The notes below the pieces were generated by a model. It made no database searches. It was not told the origin of the DNA and was given only the letters and a program-made list of their open reading frames with translations. From Nitrospira sp. (GTDB lineage Bacteria > Nitrospirota > Nitrospiria > Nitrospirales > Nitrospiraceae), in the NCBI GenBank assembly GCA_030123565.1, contig CP126122.1, positions 1,871,001 to 1,935,000 of the forward strand: a stretch of 64,000 nucleotides of DNA. Direction: 5' to 3'. Numbering within the stretch: position 1 is the first letter of the stretch; every line of letters begins with the position of its first letter. Position numbers and translations under genes: made by a program. Below, piece after piece: positions 7,876 to 17,400 of the stretch.

Positions 7876-9957
7876 TTACGCCAAAGGCAGGATTTCAAAA
7901 ATCGCCGCCCGTTCCACGCGGCCGATATCGACCCACTGTTGAGCCAGGAGAACCAGCGCCACCAACCGTTCCTCCACTGCAGCCAACCGTTCGCGGACGG
8001 CGGTAGGTTTGTGTTGGGCGGTGACCCGAAGGAATGTGCGCAGGCCATGCAAAAACAGGGTGATGTTCGAGGCTGAGACGCGATCCGCCGCGTCATAGAG
8101 CCGGTCGATCGCCTCGAAGACCGGTTCCAAGGCCTGAGGTGAGAACGGTCGCTCTTCGCTCGCACGGCCGATGTCGCCGAGGGTGGCGATCAAGGCCGGG
8201 ACATGGGCCTGCATCTGCGCCAGAAACTGCTCGTCCAGCTCATCCAGGTCTTTCAGGATACGGCCGACAGCCCGCGCATCGACCGCCTCCCCGCTCTGTT
8301 CCATCTCGCGCTCGGACCGTTGAATGACCGTCTCCAACTCGTCACGAACCGGCTGGAGCGACCGCCCTCTGGCCATATGCAATTGTCGCAAGGCATCGAG
8401 GATGGGAGTGGACGGCAACAGGCTTGGACCCGCGTCCCGTCTGGGGCATTCCGAACTCGGCCCCGCTTCCACATCGGTCGGCGGAGGCGACGCAGCAGGG
8501 CGAACCTGCTCGGATGCATCGGCGCCGACGGCTTCGCCCCGAACCGTTTCAACCTGTTCGAGTTCCTGTATCATCCTGGCGATTCGCAGCAGACCTTCTC
8601 GAAGCGAAGCCACATGATGGGCCGCCACGACTCGCTCATACTTGCCTGCGGCCTGGAGGAGCGGGAGCAGCGTGGTCGCCGTCTCCTCCACCTCAGTCAG
8701 ACCGACGGTCGCAGCGGATCGGGCGAGGTTGCTCACGCTCTGCCACAGAATCGTGGCCAGTCTGGCGCGACGAGGTTGCTCGCTCGTCGTATCCAGGCGC
8801 TCGAGCGCCGTCTGAATTTGGTTCAACCATTCACGGGCTTCGAGCGCAAAGAGCCCAAGAATCTCCCGGCGCACGGGCGTCGCCTCTTCAGCAACATCCG
8901 CCGCCGATACGGCCTGAGCGGAAGCCGCAAGGGACGGGGACTTCTCTACCGCGGTCTGAATCACGCTGGCAATCGCATCAAGGCTCTCCAGCAGCGCCGC
9001 AAAGTGATCCGATGTGTCCGCGGACGAGCCGGCGGACTCAGCCGGCGGAGGCGGCGGCGAGAAGGTCACCCGTTCCAGGGCGGGCGGATCGACGGTCTCC
9101 ACCACCGACACCTGAGGCAGCAGGCTGAGGTCGAGGCAACGAGGCGCGTCGGCAACGGACTCCTCCTGCTCGCCGACGATGCGAATGACGGGGCGCGAAG
9201 GGTAGCGGGGCGTGATGCGGACGACCACTCCCTCCTCTCCGCTGCTCAAACGAACCTTGGTTCCCAGCGGATACACGGACAACTGCTCGACCAGGGCTTT
9301 CATGATCTCACGCGGAAAGGCAGTGCGTTCGGTGTTGAGCAATTCGCGGACGGCCTCATGCGGAAGCATGCGCCGGCGATAGGGACGTGGGCTGACGAGC
9401 GCGTCGAAAATATCCACGAGGCCGATGATCTGCGCCAGTTCATTGATCTCTCGTCCCTTCAAGCGGCTGGGGTATCCCTGCCCCATCCCCCGTTCATGGG
9501 CCTGCAGCACGACTTCGGCGAGCCAAGCGTAGTCCGCGCCGAGACGTCCGATCACGTCGCTCCCTAATCGGGGATGTTGCTCGACGAGGGCCCGTTCATC
9601 GGAGGTCAAGCGACCGGTTTTCGTCAGCAAGTGCTGCGGCACGGCGAAAATACCGATGTCGTGCAGCAGTCCGGCCAACGCAAGGCGCCGCAATTCCGCG
9701 CCGTAGTAGCCGAGACCGATGCCGACCTTCGTACACAGGATCCCCACGTTGACGAGGTTGGTGACCAACGGAGGGCCGGGGGGACTGGAGAGCGCCTCGA
9801 CGACCAACTGATCGTTTTCCTGAATGGCATCGACGATGGTTCCGGCAAGATGGGTCACCTCCGCGAGGTCCACCTGTTTCTGTCGCTGAACGGCGGCGGT
9901 CACCTGCAAGAGCGACGCTTCGATTTGCCGATAGAGATTCTGTTCCGTCCCACCCAT
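7876..9957 (-). CDS. Degenerate HD-GYP protein with C-terminal pseudo-Hpt module
   Basis: A 693-residue product from the ATG at 9957, which has GAGGGG upstream. Residues about 60-215 form an HD-GYP domain, the fold of cyclic-di-GMP phosphodiesterases: HD at 99-100, QHP at 127-129 and GYP at 161-163 are present. The first metal histidine of the family is replaced (TNLVNV where THSVNV is usual), HDIGK reads HDIGI, and the HH pair before GYP is AH, so catalysis is doubtful. A small beta-rich segment follows (230-262), then a linker and, from about 365, an Hpt-like helical region where Ser409 stands at the phosphoacceptor position. The rest (about 500-693) is shared with the product of 10898-11866. 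It is last in the chemosensory operon and may bind rather than cleave c-di-GMP. Confidence 0.8.
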   Translation of the reverse strand: MGGTEQNLYRQIEASLLQVTAAVQRQKQVDLAEVTHLAGTIVDAIQENDQLVVEALSSPPGPPLVTNLVNVGILCTKVGIGLGYYGAELRRLALAGLLHDIGIFAVPQHLLTKTGRLTSDERALVEQHPRLGSDVIGRLGADYAWLAEVVLQAHERGMGQGYPSRLKGREINELAQIIGLVDIFDALVSPRPYRRRMLPHEAVRELLNTERTAFPREIMKALVEQLSVYPLGTKVRLSSGEEGVVVRITPRYPSRPVIRIVGEQEESVADAPRCLDLSLLPQVSVVETVDPPALERVTFSPPPPPAESAGSSADTSDHFAALLESLDAIASVIQTAVEKSPSLAASAQAVSAADVAEEATPVRREILGLFALEAREWLNQIQTALERLDTTSEQPRRARLATILWQSVSNLARSAATVGLTEVEETATTLLPLLQAAGKYERVVAAHHVASLREGLLRIARMIQELEQVETVRGEAVGADASEQVRPAASPPPTDVEAGPSSECPRRDAGPSLLPSTPILDALRQLHMARGRSLQPVRDELETVIQRSEREMEQSGEAVDARAVGRILKDLDELDEQFLAQMQAHVPALIATLGDIGRASEERPFSPQALEPVFEAIDRLYDAADRVSASNITLFLHGLRTFLRVTAQHKPTAVRERLAAVEERLVALVLLAQQWVDIGRVERAAIFEILPLA

Positions 9958-9992
9958 CGAACCCCTCTTTCCTTCTTCCGCCTCACCAATAC

Positions 9993-10833
9993 TTAACTCA
10001 CGCGCCCGGCTTCTCGTACCACCCATTCGTCGATTTCAGAGGAGCGGTTCATGGCCCCCACCAAGAGGCACAAGTCGCACAAGGAATTGATCAACCGGCA
10101 GACGCCCCCGCTCTGGTGAAACACCATCGCCAGGGCTTCCTCTGTGAAGAGCGCGCGTGAACAACCGGCAATAGCCAAGCGGGCCGCCACATACCGCCGC
10201 ACGTCTTCGGCGCCGAACGCATCAAGATGGCAGCGGATGGCCAACCGTTGTTCCAGTTGCGGAATCCGCGCGACTTTCTTTCGCAAATCCGGTTGCCCGA
10301 GCAGCACCAACGTGAGAAGGAACCGGGTGTTCGTCTGGAAATTGAGCAGCAGACGTAGTTCCTCAAAGAGACGTTGACTGTCGATCGCCTGGGCTTCATC
10401 CACGAAGATGACCGTATCGACATCCCGACGATAGTTCGTCATGAGGTGCTCGTTCAATCGATGCAGAAGCCGCACCTTCGAGCCGCCGGCCGCGACGCCC
10501 AGTTGGCACAACACTTCGTTGAGAAAGTCCTTGGCCGAGAAAGAGGGATTGGCGATCATGGCGACATCGTAACGGGATTCAGGCAACCCGAGCACCACGG
10601 CGCGACTGAGAAGCGTTTTTCCACAACCGATCTCCCCGGTCAGCATCACGGCCCCTTTCCGCGCCTGGATACCATAAGAGCAGTCGTTGCCTGACGGCCT
10701 CATGGGCGGCGGAAGGAACGTAAAAGCCGGGATCAGGAACATTTTCAAAGGGCCGGCACCGGAGGCCCCAATACCCTTCGTACGTACAATCTGCAACGAT
10801 CGACTGCGGAGACGTCCGCAGGATGGTGTTCAT
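9993..10833 (-). CDS. ExeA/GspA-type AAA+ ATPase, interrupted by a frameshift
   Basis: The protein would read, from the ATG at 10833, MNTILRTSPQ... YWGLRCRPFENVPDPGFYVPS...HEAVRQRLL, then YGIQARKG, Walker A GEIGCGKT, Walker B VIFVDEAQ and an AAA+ lid ending in GRVS. This is the layout of ExeA/GspA ATPases. The two parts lie in different frames: at about 10674-10678 the minus strand reads CTCTTATGG where CTCTATGG would keep the frame, so one base is extra. All motifs after the break are intact, and an in-frame ATG near 10706 could give a shortened product. It may be a real lesion, a sequencing error or a recoding site. ExeA helps assemble the secretin with peptidoglycan in type II systems; here it lies in the chemosensory operon, away from the gsp genes, with no exeB beside it. 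Confidence 0.75.
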
Positions 10834-10897
10834 AACAAGATTCGGCCGGCTGTCGATGGAACTTCCTCGCCAAGACGTCGGACGGATAGGACGAAGG

Positions 10898-11866
10898 TCA
10901 GGCCGCCGGCAACAGCCTGCCCATCGCCTCTCGCTCCTGTTGTCCTGCGGTGATCCATTCCTCGATGGTGGCACGCACGGCATGAATTCGTGTTTCCACC
11001 GATTCCACCCGCTGAGAAGCGAGCACGACCCGACGCTGGACGATGAGTGAGAGAAAACTTTGGAGGCCCGACAGAAAGGTGACGAGAGGGGAGGCATTGG
11101 CCTGTTTGGCAATGCTCTGAAGTTGTTCGAGATTCTGAATACATCCGCCCAACACATCGTCTGGCTCCAATAACGCCAATCCTTCCCGGCGAAGCCTCGT
11201 CAGACTTTGAGCGACGGCAGGCAACTGTTGCCGCAGCGTCCCCAAGAACTGCTCGTCCGCACCCTGAAGATCGACGAGAATCTGGTGAAACCTGGTCGCC
11301 TGCATCTGCCCTACCCCCTGCCTCGCTTCCTGTTCCAGGCGCTGCATGACCTGCGGAATCAACCTGCGGGAAGGGAGCCCCGCCGCCGCGTGCTCGTCAT
11401 GCAGCGTCCGCAGGGCGTTCAGCAACGTCAAGAGATCGGCGGCCGGCTCGGATTGAGGCGGCACCTCCCACGACGGGCCTAGATCGAGCGTCATTCCAGT
11501 CGCCGTCGTCACGGACGCGCTGACGATGCGGAATTGTTCGCGGACTGTGACATAGTCCTGATTCGTGGCCGTGGTGCGGTCTTTCAGCGTATCGATGAAG
11601 GGGAGAAGGGCAAAGGTGGCACGTTCGACATCGGAGAGATTGACCGTGGCCGCGGAGCCGCCGAGACTGGTAATGCCTCGCACGACGGCGTCCACGAGTT
11701 GCATATGGCGGTCCGGATCAGGTTGGCCTTCGAGTTCGGTCAGGGCCGAGTGGATTTGGAGCAGCCACTCCTGAGCCTCCTGGCCGAACAACTCGACCAG
11801 CTCTTTTTGAAACTCGTCCTCGGTCTGTTCTGGTTCGATCGACAAGGCGTCCTGCCCGTGACTCAT
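10898..11866 (-). CDS. Pseudo-Hpt protein, paralogue of the HD-GYP C-terminal half
   Basis: A 322-residue, mostly helical protein with no signal peptide or membrane segment. Residues about 20-115 align with Hpt domains: LFGQEAQEWLLQIHSAL matches the first helix of the CheA Hpt repeats, and TSLGGSAATVNL stands where HTLKGSAHTVGF is found, so Thr66 replaces the phosphoacceptor histidine. The remainder (about 140-322) aligns along its whole length with the C-terminus of the HD-GYP protein, including a shared DEQFL segment and a similar end (MGRLLPAA versus FEILPLA). It lies between the receiver/coiled-coil gene and the ExeA gene, in the same operon. I infer a docking or structural role rather than phosphotransfer. 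No named family is recognised for the C-terminal part. Confidence 0.75.
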   Translation of the reverse strand: MSHGQDALSIEPEQTEDEFQKELVELFGQEAQEWLLQIHSALTELEGQPDPDRHMQLVDAVVRGITSLGGSAATVNLSDVERATFALLPFIDTLKDRTTATNQDYVTVREQFRIVSASVTTATGMTLDLGPSWEVPPQSEPAADLLTLLNALRTLHDEHAAAGLPSRRLIPQVMQRLEQEARQGVGQMQATRFHQILVDLQGADEQFLGTLRQQLPAVAQSLTRLRREGLALLEPDDVLGGCIQNLEQLQSIAKQANASPLVTFLSGLQSFLSLIVQRRVVLASQRVESVETRIHAVRATIEEWITAGQQEREAMGRLLPAA

Positions 11867-11901
11867 GCACTCGCCCGGAGGATTGGACGGGTGAAGGATT
11901 C

Positions 11902-13344
11902 CTAACGTTTCCCCTTACCGAGCTGCGACGCAAGGCCTGCGATCTCCCCCAGTTTTCGGGCCATGTCTTCAAATCGCCGATTGGACTGTTCGGCCTGTTG
12001 CTCTGCTTCGGTCGCACGTTTCATCAACTGCGTCGACCGCTCCCGTTCGCCGGCCAATTCCGTATCGAGTTCCTGGGCACGTTGCACTACCTCTTCCAAC
12101 TGTTTCACCTGGGTCAGCAATGTGGCCGCGGTTTCCCGCTCCGTCGAGAGTATGGCCTCGAGTTCGGCGATGCGCGCGCGTTCTTTCTGGAGAGCCCCTT
12201 CCAACCCAGGGACCTGTGCCGCAATATTTCCCAATTCGGCATTGTGGTTCCTGAGCTGCTCTCCCTCCTCACGTTCGCCCGCGAGTTGCGTTTCAAGGTC
12301 ACGGGCACGACTTTCCGCATGTTCAAGTGCGGTGATCTGTTGGACCAATTGCGCGGCTGCGTCTCGTTCCGCCGTCAGCGTCGCTTCCAATTCAAGGATA
12401 CGCCCGGCTTGATGGGCGCTGGCCGCAACTTGTTGCGAAAGGTCTTCCGTATATCGGCGCGCTTCTGCCAAAGCAGCTTCAAGCTCGCCAGCCCGATGGG
12501 CTTCCCTTGATACGTCGGCCAGTTGCTCTGCAAGAGCGCCCCGCTGTGCACGCTCCTCTGCCAACGCCAGATCGAGCGCCGCCATGCGCGAAGACCAGTC
12601 TTCAACCTGCGCGCGTTGTTCAGCCAGAGCAGTCTGCAGTTGCTGTATCTGCTCATGACTCTGTCGGCCTTCACAGGCGAGTTGTTCTTCAAGCTCGGCG
12701 ATGCGAGCCTCGCGCTGGGCCATGGCCGCCGCGTGGCGTTCATCGGTTTCACTCGACACATTCGGCGCGACGGCTTGAGAAGCCGGACTGGACGCTGTCG
12801 CGTCGGGAATATTCACCGTAAGTCGTATCGCATCCGGTTCGGCAGGATGCATGGTTGCAGAACGTTCAGACTCTTCCGGTGAGCGCACGATCGACGCAGT
12901 CGGACGCTCTTCGACGACAGACCGGTCCGTGCGGGCCTGGCTTGGAGCCGGTTCCGGAGCCGGCGCCGGCTTCGCCTGGCGCTTCGTGAGGAGATCCAGC
13001 ACCCGATCTTTCAGCGAGGTTCCCTGAAACGGTTTCTTCAATACCCCGTCGGCTTTGCATGATTCCGCCTGGCGGGACACCTCGTCGTTGACGATCCCGC
13101 TAATCAACAGCACGGGAATATCCGCCAGGTTCGCCTGTGCCCTGATGAACGAACAGACTTCGTAACCGCTTTTGTCCGGCATAATGACGTCGGACACGAT
13201 CAAATCCGGACGGTCCTTGCTGAGAAGGGCCATCGCTTCCGAGCCGTTCGCAGCCAGGGTCACTCCCATCCCGGCCTCCGTCAGAAGGCGTTCGGCTACC
13301 TTACGAACCGCGATACTGTCATCGGCAATCAAGATCTTGGGCAT
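11902..13344 (-). CDS. Receiver domain fused to a long coiled coil
   Basis: A 480-residue protein. Residues 1-125 are a CheY-like receiver with the acidic pair at 8-9, phosphoacceptor Asp52 in VSDVIMPDKSG and the KKPF lysine motif. A Pro/Ala-rich linker (KPAPAPEPAPS) follows, then from about 190 to 470 an Ala/Glu/Gln-rich stretch with heptads and repeated ELEA/ELETQLAGERE-like units, predicted to be a continuous coiled coil. No DNA-binding or enzymatic output is present. In comparable proteins such as FrzS-like receivers, phosphorylation steers localisation or assembly; that role is an inference here. The ATG has AGAGGA five bases upstream. It sits between a CheW-like gene and the pseudo-Hpt gene. 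Confidence 0.85.
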   Translation of the reverse strand: MPKILIADDSIAVRKVAERLLTEAGMGVTLAANGSEAMALLSKDRPDLIVSDVIMPDKSGYEVCSFIRAQANLADIPVLLISGIVNDEVSRQAESCKADGVLKKPFQGTSLKDRVLDLLTKRQAKPAPAPEPAPSQARTDRSVVEERPTASIVRSPEESERSATMHPAEPDAIRLTVNIPDATASSPASQAVAPNVSSETDERHAAAMAQREARIAELEEQLACEGRQSHEQIQQLQTALAEQRAQVEDWSSRMAALDLALAEERAQRGALAEQLADVSREAHRAGELEAALAEARRYTEDLSQQVAASAHQAGRILELEATLTAERDAAAQLVQQITALEHAESRARDLETQLAGEREEGEQLRNHNAELGNIAAQVPGLEGALQKERARIAELEAILSTERETAATLLTQVKQLEEVVQRAQELDTELAGERERSTQLMKRATEAEQQAEQSNRRFEDMARKLGEIAGLASQLGKGKR

Positions 13345-13369
13345 GTCGTTCCTCTGGATGCCGGGACGC

Positions 13370-13849
13370 TCATGAACCGGTACGGATCGATGAGGTCCCC
13401 AACGTCGTCAGGTTGATGATGGGAAGTTCTTCCTCGCCGGCAACACAGGTCCCGGCGATATCGGGATCGGCGCCGGGGCGATAGTGAACCACAGACTGCG
13501 CCACCAGGTGAAGCGATGGAACCTGGGGATCGATACGGATGGCAATGGGCCCGTCTACGTGTTTGACGATCAAACACAACGATTCACTCTCTCGCATGGC
13601 GCGATTGAATTTCGCCGCAAGGTCGAACACCGGAAAGCAGCCCTTCTCCCGACGGATCAGTGAGGTGACGAACGGCGTATCGCTGGGAACCAACATGGCG
13701 CCCGGCCATGGCACGACGCCGTCGATCTCCTCGGTTTTCGCCGCCAACCGTCGCCCCGCCACTGAAAACACCACCATACCCTGTCCGCGCGCCTGAGCGA
13801 CGCCCTTCCTTTCCACCCGAGACTGCCTGCGCAACTGAGCACGTAGCAT
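13370..13849 (-). CDS. CheW-like adaptor protein
   Basis: A 159-residue single CheW-fold protein. After a basic N-terminus (MLRAQLRRQSRVERK) the beta-barrel begins with MVVFSVAGRRLAAKTEEIDGVV; the family arrangement continues with a segment resembling the CheW G-x-x-x-R-x-x-x-P-V-F-D-L core (RREKGCFPVFDL). CheW proteins bridge receptors and CheA in the signalling array. It is one of three CheW-type products here and is clearly different from the canonical one at 19894-20430. AGGGG lies seven bases before the ATG. It is 16 bases downstream of the other CheW-like gene. It could couple a particular receptor set or inhibit coupling. Confidence 0.75.
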   Translation of the reverse strand: MLRAQLRRQSRVERKGVAQARGQGMVVFSVAGRRLAAKTEEIDGVVPWPGAMLVPSDTPFVTSLIRREKGCFPVFDLAAKFNRAMRESESLCLIVKHVDGPIAIRIDPQVPSLHLVAQSVVHYRPGADPDIAGTCVAGEEELPIINLTTLGTSSIRTGS

Positions 13850-13865
13850 GGTCGAGCCCCTGTGG

Positions 13866-14432
13866 TTATGTCACACAACTCGATGAAATCGACACAGCCT
13901 CTTCTCGACCGGTCGAAGGGAGCCGGAGCATGGATTCGGCATGTCCGGATCGGCGTTCAGAAACCTGAAACGTATCCAGGACATCTTTGCGGGAAGGGAG
14001 TTCAAGCACCCAGAAAGGGTTGGTAATGAGCGCGACGTACGCGGATTCGACCAGGAAGCCCAGCAGCCGGTCGCGCTCCCCTCCTCGAAACTGCGGCGGG
14101 AGCGGATGGACGTGTGTCCGTTCCACGTCCACGAGGCCCAAGACCCCATCGACCACAAACGCTCGTGACCGCTGCTCATTGCCGTACAGCACGACCCTTG
14201 TCTCGGCAGTCGTCGCCGTGGCCACGATGGTCAGACGCCCGGAAAGATCGGTCCACTCATAGGAGGAATGGGCCCAGACGACGGGTCCTTCGGAACCGGC
14301 CTCGGCCGGCGTAATGATGCCGCGCACCCACTGAGCGGGAAATGCAAAATGCGTGGGACCGATGAGCGCCACCAGAAACCTGATCGCCTGACCACCGGAC
14401 GACACGACGGCCTTATGTCCTCGAAGTCCCAT
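13866..14432 (-). CDS. Diverged CheW-like protein
   Basis: A 188-residue protein, weakly similar to CheW: IRFLVALIGPTHFAFPAQWVRGIITPAEAG resembles the first CheW strands, and the body keeps alternating beta strands, VVDGVLGLVDV being close to the VDEVLGV segment of the fold. The usual central G-x-x-N-x-R-G motif is absent, and the region has WTDLSGRLTIV instead. It follows cheA by 47 bases and precedes the second CheW-like gene, so a coupling or decoy role in the same array is inferred. There is a tail of about 35 residues after the fold (STGREEAVSISSS). Assignment rests on fold pattern and position, not on strong motifs. Confidence 0.6.
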   Translation of the reverse strand: MGLRGHKAVVSSGGQAIRFLVALIGPTHFAFPAQWVRGIITPAEAGSEGPVVWAHSSYEWTDLSGRLTIVATATTAETRVVLYGNEQRSRAFVVDGVLGLVDVERTHVHPLPPQFRGGERDRLLGFLVESAYVALITNPFWVLELPSRKDVLDTFQVSERRSGHAESMLRLPSTGREEAVSISSSCVT

Positions 14433-14479
14433 ACGTGACTTTCATTGTGCCAGCGAAAGGGTGAATCGGCAAAACGTTC

Positions 14480-17400
14480 CTATTTTCTGGCGCCGGTTTC
14501 GCGGGCCGTCCACCTCTGCACTTCTTGAATCAAGGCCCGTTCTTCGACCGGTTTGGCGATATAACCAGACGCGCCCACATTGACGGCCATCTGGCGGTGT
14601 TTTGCCCCGGCCCTCGTGGTCATCACGAGGATCGGTGTCTCGCGGGTCTGAAGTCTCGCGCGAAGCGCTTGGATCACTTCATACCCGTTCAACTTGGGCA
14701 TTTCGAGATCGGTGATGATGAGCCGATAGTTCTGTGTCGATGCTTTGCGGCACCCTTCCTCGCCGTCTACCGCCGTTTCGACCGTATAGCCGGCAGCCTC
14801 AAGCATGCGTCCGACGAATTTTCTGATGCTGAGCGAGTCGTCGATCAACAATAGGGGAAGCTGTTTGGATGCAGACTGCGCCGGGACAGGCTGAACCGGT
14901 TCATCATGTATGGACGATACGGCATCGTCATGTCCGGTCGGCAACGCTTGATAATACTCACGTGTCGCCAGCCGACTGACATCCAGGACCAGGACGACCC
15001 GTCCCTCGGGATCGATGGTGGCGCCCCCGAATACGGAACGTTCATAGGGCTTCAGCGCCCCCAGCGACTTGATGACGATTTCTTGCCTGCCCAACAGTTC
15101 GTCCACGGCACAACCAAGCGGGCCGGTGGAGGTCCGGACGACGACCACGGGGGTGGAACGATCGACGGGACCCGATTCCCGGCGAATGAGGGCGCCGAGC
15201 GGAAACACCTCGATGGCCTCATCACCGATCTGCATCATCGACCGACCACCCATTTGCTGGATCGTGGAAGCGGTCGACATCGTCACTTCGCGCACGCTGG
15301 GGAGAGGGATCGCATACCGCTCCTTCTCGACACGGACAAGCAGCGCGGTCGCGATCAAGAGGGTGAGCGGGAGATGCATCGTAAACTTCGTGCCCTCCCC
15401 GCGCACCGATTCCACTTCGATGTGACCGTTCATAGTCTCGATCACACGTTTGACTACGTCCATGCCGACCCCGCGGCCCGCTAGATCGCCGACGGCATCA
15501 GCAGTAGAAAAACCGGGGAGGAAGATAAACTTGATGACTTCACTTTCAGGCAGGGATGCGGCGACTTCCGGCTTGACGAGGCCCAACTTGACCGCCTTCG
15601 CCTTGATCTTCCCAATATCGAGCCCCGCGCCATCGTCCTCGACTTCGATGATCACCGAATTTCCCCGATGCGCCGCGTGGAGATAGACCGTACCGGCTGC
15701 CGGTTTGCCTTGGCTGAGACGGGTGCCGGCCGGCTCGATCCCGTGGTAGACCGCGTTCCTAACCAGGTGGACGAGCGGATCGACGAGACGCTCGACGACG
15801 CCGGTGTCGATTTCGGTATGTTCGCCGGAGGTAACCAAATTGACTTCCTTGCCGGTGGCGCGTGCCATTTCACGCGCCGCACGGCGGAACCTGGTAAAGG
15901 GCGTTCCGATCGGCACCATTCGAGCCCGGGCGATTTCGTCGCGCATCCCCAGCGTCAACTGCTGCAACTGCCCCATGTCATCCTGTGCACGGTGAATCGA
16001 CCCGCTCAACTGCGACATGGATTCGGTGATATCCGCTGTGACTTCGCTGATTCGCCGAGCCAGGATGTTGAAGTCGTCGTATTTGTCGAATTCCAAACTC
16101 CCGAAATCACTGACGCCGAGAAAGGGCTGCGGCACCGCCTCGCCTGACGACTTGGGTGACGGCTGAAAGGAGAAGGTATGTTTATCCTCGAACGTCCGAA
16201 CGGCATCGATCAACCGATTCTTGTTGGCCAACACTTGGGAGGCCAGTTGATCCAGTGTCCGCAATCGCTGTTCGAGGCGCCCACGATCGATCACCAGTTC
16301 GCCGACCAGGTTCAATAGGCGTTCCAAGCGATCACGACTGACGCGGATCACCTCCCGTTCCTCACCGGTTTTTCCGTCGCCGCCCTTGACCGGCTCGGCT
16401 CCGGCCGCTTCCGGCACATTTTCCACCGCAACGGCTTCCGAGGGCGACGGTACGACAGATGGTGTCGCACCGGGTCCGGGCTGGATATGCCCCAGCTGCT
16501 TCAGTTCTTCCAGTAAGGCGGCAAACCGTTGTCTCATGCGCCCCAGCGTGGAAGGATCGCGCCGCATCAAGCTCCGAATGACATCGATCGCCCGCAGCAA
16601 CAAGTCCGTATGCCCGGGAAGGAGATGGAGCTGTCCCTCACGGACTGCTCCCATGAAATCTTCAATGTGGTGCGTCAGGTCCCCGATCGCCTGGAACCCG
16701 ACGGTATAGGCCGACCCTTTGAGCGTATGGGCCGTGCGAAAGAGTTCATGAATGGTTTCAGGATTCGCGGTCTCCCTGTCCAAACGCAACAGGTGAGCCT
16801 CAAGGGTTTCCAAATACTCCTGAGCTTCCGGAGCGAAATAGGACATCACTTCGGGATCGAGCGCCGGGATCAGATACCCTTCCGCAAGAACATCTGCCTG
16901 AGCCTCGCTCACAGGCTGAACCGCTGAATTTTCGGCGGACGTCGCAGCGACCGCCACCTCCTGCAGCGTGGTCGTCTCAAAGCGATCAGGCCCGGCTGGT
17001 TCCGCCCCCGCGCGATTCACTCCGGATTCCAACTCCTGAAGCAATGTCTTGATTCGGGGAACCTCCCGCTTCAAACGGGACAGGTGCCGAGAATCTCGCT
17101 CCATGAGGGAACGGATGACCTGAACCGCCTGCCGAATAGATGTTATCCAATGGGGTGCGATGACCGCGCGCCCCTCTCGAACGGCAATCATGCAGGTTTC
17201 GATCGGATGGGCTACATCGCCGACCACCTGAAACCCGACGGTATGGGCGGACCCTTTCAGGGTGTGAGCCACTCGATATAACTGATGGACGGCCTCGGGA
17301 TCCTGTAGATCGGTTTCCAATCGCTGGAGCAGCGTTTGGATGGTGCGGAGATATTCCTCCGCCTCGGGGGAAAAATAAGACAGGACTTCGTGGTCCAGGT

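Noticed and set aside
8203-9567. A 454-codon plus-strand frame opposite the HD-GYP gene
   Set aside because: Arg/Gly/Gln-rich composition and full overlap with a gene that has clear motifs; it is a shadow.
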